From positions 11,784 to 75,783 of the forward strand of contig JBIKIQ010000017.1 of assembly GCA_044361535.1 (NCBI GenBank): a DNA stretch of 64,000 bases, given 5' to 3'. Numbering within the stretch: the stretch's first letter is position 1; every line of letters begins with the position of its first letter. The notes below the pieces were generated by a model, which worked only from the letters and a program-made list of their open reading frames with translations, was not told the origin of the DNA and searched no databases. This stretch comes from UBA952 sp044361535 (GTDB lineage: Bacteria > Bacteroidota > Bacteroidia > Flavobacteriales_D > Crocinitomicaceae). Below are positions 17,458 to 26,104 of this stretch, piece after piece. Made by a program: the position numbers and the translations under genes.

Positions 17458-18099
17458 TTATGGTTTCCAAGAATCTGGTTTTTCTCTCCATTTGTGCAGT
17501 GAAACTATATCATCTTCAGTAATATACTTTGTTTTCAATGCAGAGTCAACCAGGGTGTCATAATCAGATAAAGTGAGAACCGGGCATTCAGCATCTGCAA
17601 AATTTTTGATTGAAATTTCAAAACCATAGGTAAAAATGGCCACCAAACCTTTTATATCTAATCCTGCTTCACGCAACGATTGAATTGCCTTTATGCTGCT
17701 TCCACCTGTTGAAATTAAATCTTCAATAACTACAACTCGCTGACCTTTTTCAAAATATCCTTCAATGATATTTCCCATTCCATGATCCTTTGGTGAACTT
17801 CTAACATAAATAAAGGGCACTCCTAGTTCTTGTGCTACTAAAACACCTTGAGGCACACCACCTGTAGCAATTCCAGCTATAAGGTCAGGTTTTCCAAAAT
17901 AGTCCAATATTGATTGGGCGTATGCCTGCCGAATGAATGTTCGAATATTTGGGAATGATAAGGTAATTCTATTATCACAGTATATCGGAGATTTCCAGCC
18001 AGACGCCCATGTGAAAGGATTTTTTGGCTGCAATTTCACTGCTTTGATTTGCAAAAGAAACTCAGCAATTTTTAAAGCTTTATCTTTGTGGTAGATCAT
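17458..18099 (-). CDS. pyrE: Orotate phosphoribosyltransferase
   Basis: This enzyme converts orotate and PRPP to orotidine 5'-monophosphate in pyrimidine synthesis. The PRPP-binding loop VVVIEDLISTGGSS (about residues 121-134) is intact. The upstream FTWASGWKSPIYCDNR and GIATGGVPQGVLVA are typical of PyrE. Length, 213 residues, is normal. A TACATTTG box lies 5 bases upstream of the start codon and inside the coding sequence of the divergent Nudix-Sua5 gene. The two start codons are only 8 bases apart, so the two promoters are interlocked. Confidence 0.96.
   Translation of the reverse strand: MIYHKDKALKIAEFLLQIKAVKLQPKNPFTWASGWKSPIYCDNRITLSFPNIRTFIRQAYAQSILDYFGKPDLIAGIATGGVPQGVLVAQELGVPFIYVRSSPKDHGMGNIIEGYFEKGQRVVVIEDLISTGGSSIKAIQSLREAGLDIKGLVAIFTYGFEISIKNFADAECPVLTLSDYDTLVDSALKTKYITEDDIVSLHKWREKPDSWKP
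18081..18088 (+). promoter_or_regulatory. -7 promoter box TATCTTTG for the Nudix-Sua5 gene
   Basis: Exact TAnnTTTG match 19 bases before ATG 18108, lying inside the first codons of the divergent pyrE. Confidence 0.5.
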
Positions 18100-18104
18100 G
18101 GTCG

Positions 18105-18112
18105 CAAATGTA
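18105..18112 (-). promoter_or_regulatory. -7 promoter box TACATTTG for pyrE
   Basis: Exact TAnnTTTG match on the minus strand, 5 bases from the pyrE ATG (18099), overlapping the ATG of the Nudix-Sua5 gene on the other strand. Confidence 0.5.
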
Positions 18113-19667
18113 CAAAGTTTTTATTGAAAATAGGGGAGTAAACTTCACAAATAAAGTGGAATTTACAAATGGTATACCTTTTATCGAATATAAGGGTGAA
18201 ATTTTGCTTGTAGAAGAAATACTACCGAGGTTAAAACAATTTGATGAATCACAGGAAATCATTGTTTTAACAAATGATTCAATTTTCAACTTCACTCGTT
18301 TTTTTTCAGAATTCATCTTCGTTGAGGCAGCAGGTGGTATTGTTGAATTTGAAGGTGAATTTTTATTCATCAAAAGAAATGGCTTTTGGGACATACCCAA
18401 GGGGAAGTTAGAATCAAAGGAAACTTTTGAATTTGCGGCAGAACGAGAGATTGAAGAGGAATGCGGAATAAAAAAACTTCATTTACAAGAATTAATTTGT
18501 TCAACTTTTCACACTTATTTTTTTAAAGGGAAGTGGCATTTAAAAAAAACAAATTGGTATCATTTTCAAATAAGACAATATCAAGATACCACTTGCCAAG
18601 TGGAGGAGGGAATTACCGAGTCAATTTGGATTTCAAAAATGGAATTTGATCTTATTCACAAAAATACATTTTCGTCGATAAAGTTTGTGGTTAATGAATT
18701 TAGTCGCTTATTGGTTAATAACATAACTGTGGAACAAGCAATTGAATTATTGAAAGAGGACAAAGTGGTTGCAATACCAACAGAAACTGTTTATGGATTA
18801 GCAGCAAATGCTTTTTCTGAACTAGCTGTGAGTAAGCTTTTTTCTTTAAAAAATAGACCTCAAACAAATCCTCTAATTGTTCATTGTGGTTCCATTGAAC
18901 AGGTTTTAAGTTTGACAAGCAATTTTCCAGAAAAGGCACTTTTATTAGCACAAAGATTTTGGCCTGGACCTTTAACACTTTTACTGCCAAAAAACCACAT
19001 TATTCCCTCAAACATAACAGCTGGTAGCAACAGAGTAGGGGTGCGAATTCCAAACCACCCGCTTACTTTAAAATTACTAAGTAAATTGAATTTCCCACTT
19101 GCCGCACCCAGTGCCAATAAATACGGTTCAATCAGCCCTACATGTGCCGATCACGTCCGTTTACAGTTTGGTGATGAACTTCCATTGATAATAGATGGTG
19201 GGGCTTGCCAAGTCGGGATTGAGTCCACAATTATTGGTTTTGAAGACGGAAAAACTATAGTTTATCGTTTGGGTCAAATAACAATTGAAGAAATAATGGA
19301 GGTTTGTGGTAAGGATGTATATATAAAAAATGAGGCAGGAGAATTAATTGTCGCGCCGGGTATGGTGAAACATCATTATGCACCTAAAACCAATTTGTTA
19401 CTTGTTACTGAAAATTCTGAAATCCAACGAACTTCCAAAACAGGTGTAATTCTTTTTAACGAACATAAAATGGAAGGCATTCCTGATGATAACCAGGTGT
19501 TTTTATCTGAAAGCCAAAATTTTGAAGAGGCATCTAGAAATTTATACAGTACATTTTATGAACTTGATCAGATGCAATTGGATCGTATTTACATCAAGTT
19601 ACTTCCAGATATTGGCATTGGGAAAAGCTTGAATGATAGAATTAGAAGAGCGGCGATGAAGGAATAA
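18108..19667 (+). CDS. Nudix hydrolase fused to Sua5/YrdC threonylcarbamoyl-AMP synthase
   Basis: One 519-residue frame joins two enzymes. Residues about 70-195 form a Nudix hydrolase with a perfect Nudix box from G99 to I121 (GKLESKE then REIEEECGI). Residues about 207-400 are the YrdC domain (IPTETVYGLAANA, SLKNRPQTNPL, WPGPLTLLLP, APSANKYGSISPT). The rest is the Sua5 C-terminal domain (IVAPGMVKHHYAPKT and beyond). Sua5 makes threonylcarbamoyl-AMP from threonine, bicarbonate and ATP for tRNA t6A; TsaD, which uses it, is encoded 4.6 kb downstream. There is no stop codon between the domains and no ATG near the junction (about 18717), so this is one protein. It converges with tamB, with 7 bases between stop codons and a weak GAAGG/CCTTC hairpin there. 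Confidence 0.9.
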   Translation: MYKVFIENRGVNFTNKVEFTNGIPFIEYKGEILLVEEILPRLKQFDESQEIIVLTNDSIFNFTRFFSEFIFVEAAGGIVEFEGEFLFIKRNGFWDIPKGKLESKETFEFAAEREIEEECGIKKLHLQELICSTFHTYFFKGKWHLKKTNWYHFQIRQYQDTTCQVEEGITESIWISKMEFDLIHKNTFSSIKFVVNEFSRLLVNNITVEQAIELLKEDKVVAIPTETVYGLAANAFSELAVSKLFSLKNRPQTNPLIVHCGSIEQVLSLTSNFPEKALLLAQRFWPGPLTLLLPKNHIIPSNITAGSNRVGVRIPNHPLTLKLLSKLNFPLAAPSANKYGSISPTCADHVRLQFGDELPLIIDGGACQVGIESTIIGFEDGKTIVYRLGQITIEEIMEVCGKDVYIKNEAGELIVAPGMVKHHYAPKTNLLLVTENSEIQRTSKTGVILFNEHKMEGIPDDNQVFLSESQNFEEASRNLYSTFYELDQMQLDRIYIKLLPDIGIGKSLNDRIRRAAMKE

Positions 19668-19674
19668 AACCTTC

Positions 19675-22600
19675 CTAGTTTTTAATTTTCGTTGGTGTTA
19701 TTAATTTTTCTGTTTTGATGTTTTTTTTCTTCATGGCATCGTCTACTCGAATCTGACGTTTTTTACGTTTGATTTTTACTTTCTTATTCCTTTTTGGTCT
19801 GAAAATATCTAAAAATGATTGGATCAACTGAAAGTCATCAAGGCCATTAAATTCTTCTTGATAATTTAAACCAGCTCCTTGGGTAAATAAACCAGCGGAT
19901 TGATTTACGGTATTTCTGTTTGATTCATTGAATGCGTTTACCCGAAAAGTACCTTTTTCATTAATTAAATATTCTATTCTAACATCACCAATTAACGTGT
20001 TTTTGCTTGTTGTGGAGGCGGTAGAAGATTCTGTTGTTCCGTCCGATTGTTCTGCTCCAGTTTCTACACCAACTGAGGTAGTAATTATTAGACGTTCTTC
20101 AAAAAATCTTTTCTCAACATTTAATTCAATTTCTTTGGAAATATTCATTTTCAATTTAAATTCTTCAGATGCTTTAGACAAAAGATCATTGATTTGTGCC
20201 TCCGCTAAATCTAAGGCGGCAGATCCACTTGCTGAAATATTTCCTTTTAATGGCTGAAACCTGTTGAATACGAGTAACGAGAAAAATTGTCGATTAATTT
20301 CACTTTTATCATCAAGTACCCTGCCTAATAATGCCTTTCCAGTTTCCGGAATGTTGGGGTCTGATTTTAAATTAAACGTAATCTCTGGTTTCAATAGTTG
20401 GCCATTTAAAAGTAATTCACAATTTACCGGCTGATTTGCTAAAGTTGTTTCTTCCAATTCAGGGGCAAGTGCACCATAATCTGACCTTGTATTGAATGAG
20501 GTAATAATATTAATTGTTGCATCTTCTATGTTATCCGTCCATTCTATAAAACTGCCGGATTCTATATTAAACTCTTTTTTAATCTGGCCCATAGCAAAAT
20601 TGTATTTGCTACCATTGTCTATATTGTATTTTCCAGCCATTTTAATATCATTGTCCTTGTCATCAATTTTCATATTGACTTTTCCATTTCCAAAACAGAC
20701 AATTTTATCTTGAGTTTGATCGTTAAATACAACATTCAGTTCTGTTTCAGGTGTAACCTCAAAATTCAAGTCTAAGTTAACTCCTGAAAGGTCAATTTTC
20801 TTAACAGTATCAACGTTTGCATTCGATTTTGTAAAGGTTATGAAATCATCATCTTCTTCAATTTCAGATACACCGTATAACGGCAATACTAATTTGCTTC
20901 CCTTACTCGTTTTAATATCAACAAAAATATCCAATTGATTTTCATTTCCCGAAATATTACAATTTCCTGTTCCATATACTTTCCCGTAGTAATAATCTCC
21001 GTCTTTATAATTTGTATTTAATACAAGAAATCGTCTTGATGGATTGAGGCTTTCTAAAAGATCTAATGAAATATCATAATCCCATTTCCCTAGGAAATTG
21101 TTGAGACCAAAATTTAGTAATGCTCTATTGTTCTCCTCATCCAATACTTCAATTTTATCACCATAGATATCATTGTCTTTAATGTTAAACTTTCCATTAA
21201 TAGCAAGGGTTGTTCCTAAAAGTTCAATTTTTGCCTTGGCTCTTTTAATGTAAAGATCATTACTAAGGAAAATTGGTTTTTTAGGAGTGCCGTTTATTTT
21301 TAATGTACCCGAGATGGCGCCTCTAATATTACTTATTACATCTTTGTCAACATAGGCATTTGCAAACGAAATATCAAAATCTCGAAAGTTTAACAAGAAA
21401 TCTAAATTATCTTTAGCTCTTGAAAAGTAGTACTTTCCTCGGTATTCAAAATTGGTTTTTCCTTTGTTTTTAATATTACCTTCTAAATTTAAATGGTCTT
21501 TTGAAGGATCCCAATCAAGCTCTACTCGAACATCACCAACCTCTTGTTTTTGAAGCTTGAATTCAAGAATATCTAATTTGCTACTTACGATTGTACTTTT
21601 GAATGGATCAGAAATTTTTCCTTTCCCATTCAATTTTCCATTTAATCCTTGTTTAAGCCCTAATAATTTATCTAACTCAGCTAAATCAATATTTTCAAGA
21701 TTGAAGGCTAGCGAGTCACTACTTGTTTGTGATAAACTACCATTTAAACCAATTTTTTGAGATTCATTGGTAAGAAGGAAGTTTTCAAATAAAATGGATT
21801 TGGGATTGTACGAAATATAGGCTGATTCATTTATATGCCAAATTTGACTGTTTATAGAAAAATCCGACTCATTTAAGTTAATTTCAAAGTTTTCAGCATC
21901 TTTAATTGTTGTTAGCCAGGACAAGTTTGAGTTTATATTATCCGTTGTTTTCCATGAAATTGTTGAAGTAAGAAGATCTTTTCGAGCACTTTGATTAGAT
22001 GTTGTAAAATTAATCGTATTAAATTTAACCTTTTTACCATAGGATGCATTTAACATATCAACATTAATATTCAAATTGTCCTTATCTATTGTTTGATTGA
22101 CAGTAATAGTTCCAATTTTTATGTCATCAAAAGAAATCCCGTTAAGAGAAACAAAATTTAAGTTGAAATAATCGTTAACTGCATCATAACTTCCATTGAT
22201 ATTGGTGCCATCAGATATTTTGAAATTTTTAATGTTTGGAAAAAATCGACCAATCAACGAATTTGTTTCATTGATTGTTAGGACATATGTAAAATGGTTT
22301 TTCTTCAAAACCTTCTTTTTAGGAAAACGACTTGTTAAAAAAGGGAATGCATCTGTTAACTGATTTGTGAATTCATCACCAATGCTTTTTAGATCAAATT
22401 TTCCTTTAACCTCGAGATCAAAGAAATTTGAAGCATCAATTTTAAATACATCTTCTTCCTTGCTACGAGCAATACTTAATACAATGCTATCGATGTCTAT
22501 TTCTTCTTGACCTTCCTTAAAAACAAAACCGGTAAATACAACTCTACCACTCATTGTTGAGGGGTCTAAACCTTTGATATCCACATTTATGTTTGATTTA

Positions 22601-24270
22601 AGTTTAGAAGCTTTCTTACTTCGGGCTAGGTTTAAACTGTTCAACAGGGCTTCTGTTAAATTAATTTTGAATTTCAGTTCCTTATCACCCTTTAAATCAA
22701 TATATCCTGAATAAGTTAGCTTTAAAATATCATCGTCCAATTGAATATCCGACTGAAATACGTTATTAATAAGTGAACCATTCGTAATTTTTGCATTGTG
22801 AAGCGAATAATCTTGAATGTCAAAGTGATTTACTTTTCCATCTAACTGAGTTATTTCAAAATTTCCGTTGTTGTAATAGGTTGAATTCATGCTTATTTCC
22901 CCGTCAATTTTATTCAACGAATTATCAGCAAGCAATTCTCCTAAATTGAAGTCAACGAAAACTAAATCATTCCCACTTTTTGAATTTGTATTAAATTCCA
23001 TTTTTGAATCAAACGTCTTTATTTGAAGCGGACTATTTAATTTCACCTCACCTAATTTTGTTTTAGTCGATTCAAAAAGTAGTGAAATATCATTTGGTGT
23101 TCCATTAATGAGAAAATTTTTGGTTTCAAAATAAGCTAAACGTTCAACTTCTTTTCCTAGGTTAAGCTTACTTATTCCAGCGCTTTTAGGCAGTTTGAAA
23201 TTTGTTATGTCCTCAACTGAAATATAAGCGTAATTTATTTTTTGATTTATTTTTAATGCTGATGTATCCTCAAAATTTGGTAATATGAAGTCGCCTTGAA
23301 TTTTTGAAACCTTACCAAATCCAATAGAAAAATTAGTTAATGCCAGTTGATTAATAGTATTTGAAATGTCACCTTTCAAATAAACAAAATCTTCCATTCC
23401 TTTTGTATCAGGTGTGAAATAGGCTAATTCACTTAATGAAATGGATGACTGAATTATTGACGCATCAAATTTTACTTTATTTGTGAAATCTTCAAAATCT
23501 TCACCTTTTGAATAAAGTAGATTTAATTTATCTGCGACTAATTCGGATTCATTGGTACAAAGATCTAAGTCCTTTAATTGAATTCCTTTTTTATCAATCG
23601 TTAGTTGTCCAGCCAACTGGTTTATAGTAAATCCAGATTTTTCCTTGAGTTTTAATTCGTTAATATTTGCCTGAAAAGTATCTAGATTAACAAAAAAGTC
23701 ACTCGCTGATAGCGTTAGATTTTTAATAGCTAAATGATCCCAATCGATACCATCTTTTGATCTTGCTTTACGAAAATCATCGTATTCAAAGTCAATTTGA
23801 GTTAATTGAATATGATCAATCTTTAACGAAAAGGGGGTAGGTTCGGGTGTTTTTTTAGAGGAACCAAAATATTCTTCAAGAAAGGCATAATTGTATTTTC
23901 CATCTTTTGCTGAGCGAGTAATTTTAATTTGCCCCTTCGATAACTTCACGTTATCAATACCGAATTCTTGCTTAGCAATGTCCAAAAGGTTGATATTGAT
24001 AATAATTGACTGTAGAAAGGCAAGTGTTTGATTTTGCTGGTCTCCAACATAAACATTTACAAGTTCAACACGATCAAAAAACAAAATATCAACTTTGTCA
24101 ATTGACATTTTTGCATCTAGTTCATTGGATAAATAAGTTGTTGCTACCTTAGCTAAATAAGTTTGAAATGTCGAGGTTCGAATGAAAAAAGCAAAAAGAA
24201 AAAAAACAATTAACAGCCATTCGAGTAGGATACCCGTTATTCTGCCAATGATTTTCAATACTTTTGTCAT
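19675..24270 (-). CDS. tamB: Translocation and assembly module protein TamB
   Basis: A 1531-residue AsmA/TamB-type protein with one N-terminal membrane anchor (WLLIVFFLFAFFIRTSTFQ), a very long beta-strand-rich periplasmic region and a C-terminal DUF490 domain (about residues 1050-1440). Family members bridge the inner and outer membranes, moving phospholipids and aiding outer-membrane protein assembly. The C-terminal 42 residues form an unusually basic tail (FRPKRNKKVKIKRKKRQIR and beyond). Length is normal for Bacteroidota. The gene diverges from tsaD, an arrangement common in the phylum. A TAAATTTG box is 17 bases upstream of the start. No tamA is visible in the window. Confidence 0.93.
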   Translation of the reverse strand: MTKVLKIIGRITGILLEWLLIVFFLFAFFIRTSTFQTYLAKVATTYLSNELDAKMSIDKVDILFFDRVELVNVYVGDQQNQTLAFLQSIIININLLDIAKQEFGIDNVKLSKGQIKITRSAKDGKYNYAFLEEYFGSSKKTPEPTPFSLKIDHIQLTQIDFEYDDFRKARSKDGIDWDHLAIKNLTLSASDFFVNLDTFQANINELKLKEKSGFTINQLAGQLTIDKKGIQLKDLDLCTNESELVADKLNLLYSKGEDFEDFTNKVKFDASIIQSSISLSELAYFTPDTKGMEDFVYLKGDISNTINQLALTNFSIGFGKVSKIQGDFILPNFEDTSALKINQKINYAYISVEDITNFKLPKSAGISKLNLGKEVERLAYFETKNFLINGTPNDISLLFESTKTKLGEVKLNSPLQIKTFDSKMEFNTNSKSGNDLVFVDFNLGELLADNSLNKIDGEISMNSTYYNNGNFEITQLDGKVNHFDIQDYSLHNAKITNGSLINNVFQSDIQLDDDILKLTYSGYIDLKGDKELKFKINLTEALLNSLNLARSKKASKLKSNINVDIKGLDPSTMSGRVVFTGFVFKEGQEEIDIDSIVLSIARSKEEDVFKIDASNFFDLEVKGKFDLKSIGDEFTNQLTDAFPFLTSRFPKKKVLKKNHFTYVLTINETNSLIGRFFPNIKNFKISDGTNINGSYDAVNDYFNLNFVSLNGISFDDIKIGTITVNQTIDKDNLNINVDMLNASYGKKVKFNTINFTTSNQSARKDLLTSTISWKTTDNINSNLSWLTTIKDAENFEINLNESDFSINSQIWHINESAYISYNPKSILFENFLLTNESQKIGLNGSLSQTSSDSLAFNLENIDLAELDKLLGLKQGLNGKLNGKGKISDPFKSTIVSSKLDILEFKLQKQEVGDVRVELDWDPSKDHLNLEGNIKNKGKTNFEYRGKYYFSRAKDNLDFLLNFRDFDISFANAYVDKDVISNIRGAISGTLKINGTPKKPIFLSNDLYIKRAKAKIELLGTTLAINGKFNIKDNDIYGDKIEVLDEENNRALLNFGLNNFLGKWDYDISLDLLESLNPSRRFLVLNTNYKDGDYYYGKVYGTGNCNISGNENQLDIFVDIKTSKGSKLVLPLYGVSEIEEDDDFITFTKSNANVDTVKKIDLSGVNLDLNFEVTPETELNVVFNDQTQDKIVCFGNGKVNMKIDDKDNDIKMAGKYNIDNGSKYNFAMGQIKKEFNIESGSFIEWTDNIEDATINIITSFNTRSDYGALAPELEETTLANQPVNCELLLNGQLLKPEITFNLKSDPNIPETGKALLGRVLDDKSEINRQFFSLLVFNRFQPLKGNISASGSAALDLAEAQINDLLSKASEEFKLKMNISKEIELNVEKRFFEERLIITTSVGVETGAEQSDGTTESSTASTTSKNTLIGDVRIEYLINEKGTFRVNAFNESNRNTVNQSAGLFTQGAGLNYQEEFNGLDDFQLIQSFLDIFRPKRNKKVKIKRKKRQIRVDDAMKKKNIKTEKLITPTKIKN

Positions 24271-24287
24271 TTATTTAGTATAACCTA

Positions 24288-24295
24288 CAAATTTA
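24288..24295 (-). promoter_or_regulatory. -7 promoter box TAAATTTG for tamB
   Basis: Exact TAnnTTTG match on the minus strand, 17 bases before ATG 24270. Confidence 0.5.
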
Positions 24296-24302
24296 ATTAA
24301 TA

Positions 24303-25328
24303 TTGGCGCATACAGAAATTTATATTTTAGGCATTGAGTCATCATGTGATGATACTTCTGCAGCAGTTTCTTGTAATACACAAGTATTGTCTAACGTAAT
24401 TTCTACACAAAAGATACATGAACTATATGGGGGTGTTGTACCTGAATTAGCAAGTAGGGCACATATGCAAAATATTATCCCTGTTGTACATGAAGCGATA
24501 ACCAAAGCAGGAATATCATTAGATAAGATTGATGCAATAGCATTTACACGTGGACCAGGACTTTTAGGGTCTTTACTGGTGGGAACTTCATTTGCAAAGG
24601 CATTGAGTTTAGCTCTCGAAAAACCAATAATTGATGTGCATCATATGAAAGCACATATTTTGGCACATTTTATTGATAATGAGCATAATAATAAACCAAG
24701 TTTTCCTTTTTTGTGTTTGACAGTATCGGGTGGACATACACAAATTGTGAAAGTAACATCATTTTATGATTTTGAAATTTTAGGATCTACAATTGACGAC
24801 GCGGCAGGTGAGGCATTCGATAAATGTGCTAAAATTATGGGATTACCCTATCCTGGAGGTCCATTGATTGATCGAAATGCCCAATTAGGTGATGAAAATC
24901 GTTTTCAATTCGCAAAACCAAATGTAGGAGATTATGATTTCAGTTTTAGTGGGCTTAAAACTTCGTTTTTATATTATTTAGAAAAAGAAAAAAAGAAAAA
25001 TACAAATTTTGTGAATGATAATTTGAATGATTTGTGTGCAAGTTTACAAAAAACAATCTTGGATATTTTGTTTAACAAGCTTGAAAAAGCCTCAAATGAA
25101 ACGGGTATTACTTCTATTGCAATAGCTGGTGGGGTTTCAGCCAATAGTGGAATTAGAGCTCGCTTAAAAATGTTAGAGAAAAATAAAAATTGGAAAGTGT
25201 TTATTCCTGACTTTCAATTCTGTACGGATAACGCCGGAATGATCTCAGTTTCAGGATATTTTAATTATTTAGATGGAAGGTTTGTTGATCAAAGTATTCA
25301 AGCTTCAGCAAGAATTATTGAATGGTAA
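24303..25328 (+). CDS. tsaD: tRNA N6-adenosine threonylcarbamoyltransferase TsaD
   Basis: TsaD (Kae1/YgjD) transfers the threonylcarbamoyl group from TC-AMP to A37 of ANN-decoding tRNAs. The ASKHA-fold motifs are intact: ILGIESSCDDTSAAV, the metal-binding HHMKAH (about residues 110-115), TVSGGHTQ, and FSFSGLKT near position 215. At 341 residues it is full length. The frame has no ATG upstream of the conserved N-terminus and is closed by a stop at 24294, so the start codon is most likely TTG 24303. The gene diverges from tamB; no clear TAnnTTTG box precedes it. Its partner Sua5 is in this window; tsaB and tsaE are not. Confidence 0.95.
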   Translation: MAHTEIYILGIESSCDDTSAAVSCNTQVLSNVISTQKIHELYGGVVPELASRAHMQNIIPVVHEAITKAGISLDKIDAIAFTRGPGLLGSLLVGTSFAKALSLALEKPIIDVHHMKAHILAHFIDNEHNNKPSFPFLCLTVSGGHTQIVKVTSFYDFEILGSTIDDAAGEAFDKCAKIMGLPYPGGPLIDRNAQLGDENRFQFAKPNVGDYDFSFSGLKTSFLYYLEKEKKKNTNFVNDNLNDLCASLQKTILDILFNKLEKASNETGITSIAIAGGVSANSGIRARLKMLEKNKNWKVFIPDFQFCTDNAGMISVSGYFNYLDGRFVDQSIQASARIIEW

Positions 25329-25400
25329 GAAAATAATTTAGATTTTACTGCAAATAATTAGATTTTTTTTGCGTTACTTTAAGAAATAAAATCGTTTGTC

Positions 25401-25670
25401 ATGGAGGCTGAATTAATACAAAAAGAAGAAATTTCGAACCTTTCATTTAAAGAAAACAGTAAGGTAAGTCAACATCCAGAATTAGTAAAACAAATTGAAC
25501 AGGCAACCATTTTAGGAAATGCGCATCATACTAAAGTTGCAATTTATTTTCAAGACGACTTAAATGTTAAGAAGGTTGAAACTACCATTTGGGCAGCGGG
25601 ATCTAAATTTATTTGTCTCAAAGGAGGTGTTTGGATTCCAATTAGTAGGATTATAGAAATAAAAATATAA
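25401..25670 (+). CDS. Small conserved hypothetical protein
   Basis: An 89-residue protein. The C-terminal half (HTKVAIYFQDDLNVKKVETTIWAAGSKFICLKGGVWIPISRI) looks like a small beta-sheet domain, and I recall similar proteins of unknown function throughout Bacteroidota. The N-terminal part is helical and charged. No enzyme motif, signal peptide or membrane segment is present. It lies 72 bases after tsaD and directly before the DsbD-alpha gene (5 bases), with which it may be transcribed. The name of the family is unknown to me. Confidence 0.75.
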   Translation: MEAELIQKEEISNLSFKENSKVSQHPELVKQIEQATILGNAHHTKVAIYFQDDLNVKKVETTIWAAGSKFICLKGGVWIPISRIIEIKI

Positions 25671-25675
25671 GTTTG

Positions 25676-26104
25676 ATGAGAATTTTTCTCCTGTTTTTTT
25701 TACTTTTTGCTGGTTCTTTATCCGCCCAAGATGTGGTGCAATGGAGTGCTTCCTATTCGAAAGAAAGTTCGGAAGTAATTATCAAGGCCAAAATTAAAAA
25801 AGAATGGCATTTGTATAGTCAATATGTTTCACCGAACGCTGGCCCTATTCCAACAACAATCAAATTCACTAAAAATAAAAATGTCAAAATTAAAGGAAAG
25901 ATTAGTGAAGAAAATGTTCATGCCATGTATGATGAGAATTTCATGGCCCATATTTCCGTTTTTGATGATTATGCCAATTTTAAGCAGAAAGTTAAGGTTA
26001 AAAAAAATACCGAATTAGAAATTTCAATCACCTACATGGTTTGTGATAAAACGAAATGCTTACCTCCAAAAGAAGAGAAATTTACAATTAAAATAGAAAA
26101 ATGA
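25676..26104 (+). CDS. Free-standing DsbD N-terminal (alpha) domain protein
   Basis: A 142-residue exported protein: signal peptide LLFFLLFAGSLSAQ, then a DsbD-alpha-like immunoglobulin-fold domain with EWHLYSQY and the redox pair in MVCDKTKCLPP (Cys-x4-Cys, about residues 123-128). In DsbD this domain carries electrons from the membrane core to periplasmic acceptors. ATG 25676 is chosen over an adjacent in-frame TTG. The stop codon overlaps the ATG of the full-length dsbD (ATGA), so the two are coupled. The separate copy may serve as an additional electron carrier; this is inference. Confidence 0.85.
   Translation: MRIFLLFFLLFAGSLSAQDVVQWSASYSKESSEVIIKAKIKKEWHLYSQYVSPNAGPIPTTIKFTKNKNVKIKGKISEENVHAMYDENFMAHISVFDDYANFKQKVKVKKNTELEISITYMVCDKTKCLPPKEEKFTIKIEK

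Noticed and set aside
25668..25675. TAAGTTTG directly before the DsbD-alpha ATG
   Set aside because: It matches TAnnTTTG but abuts the ATG with zero spacing and includes the previous stop codon; transcription would begin inside the gene. Probably chance.
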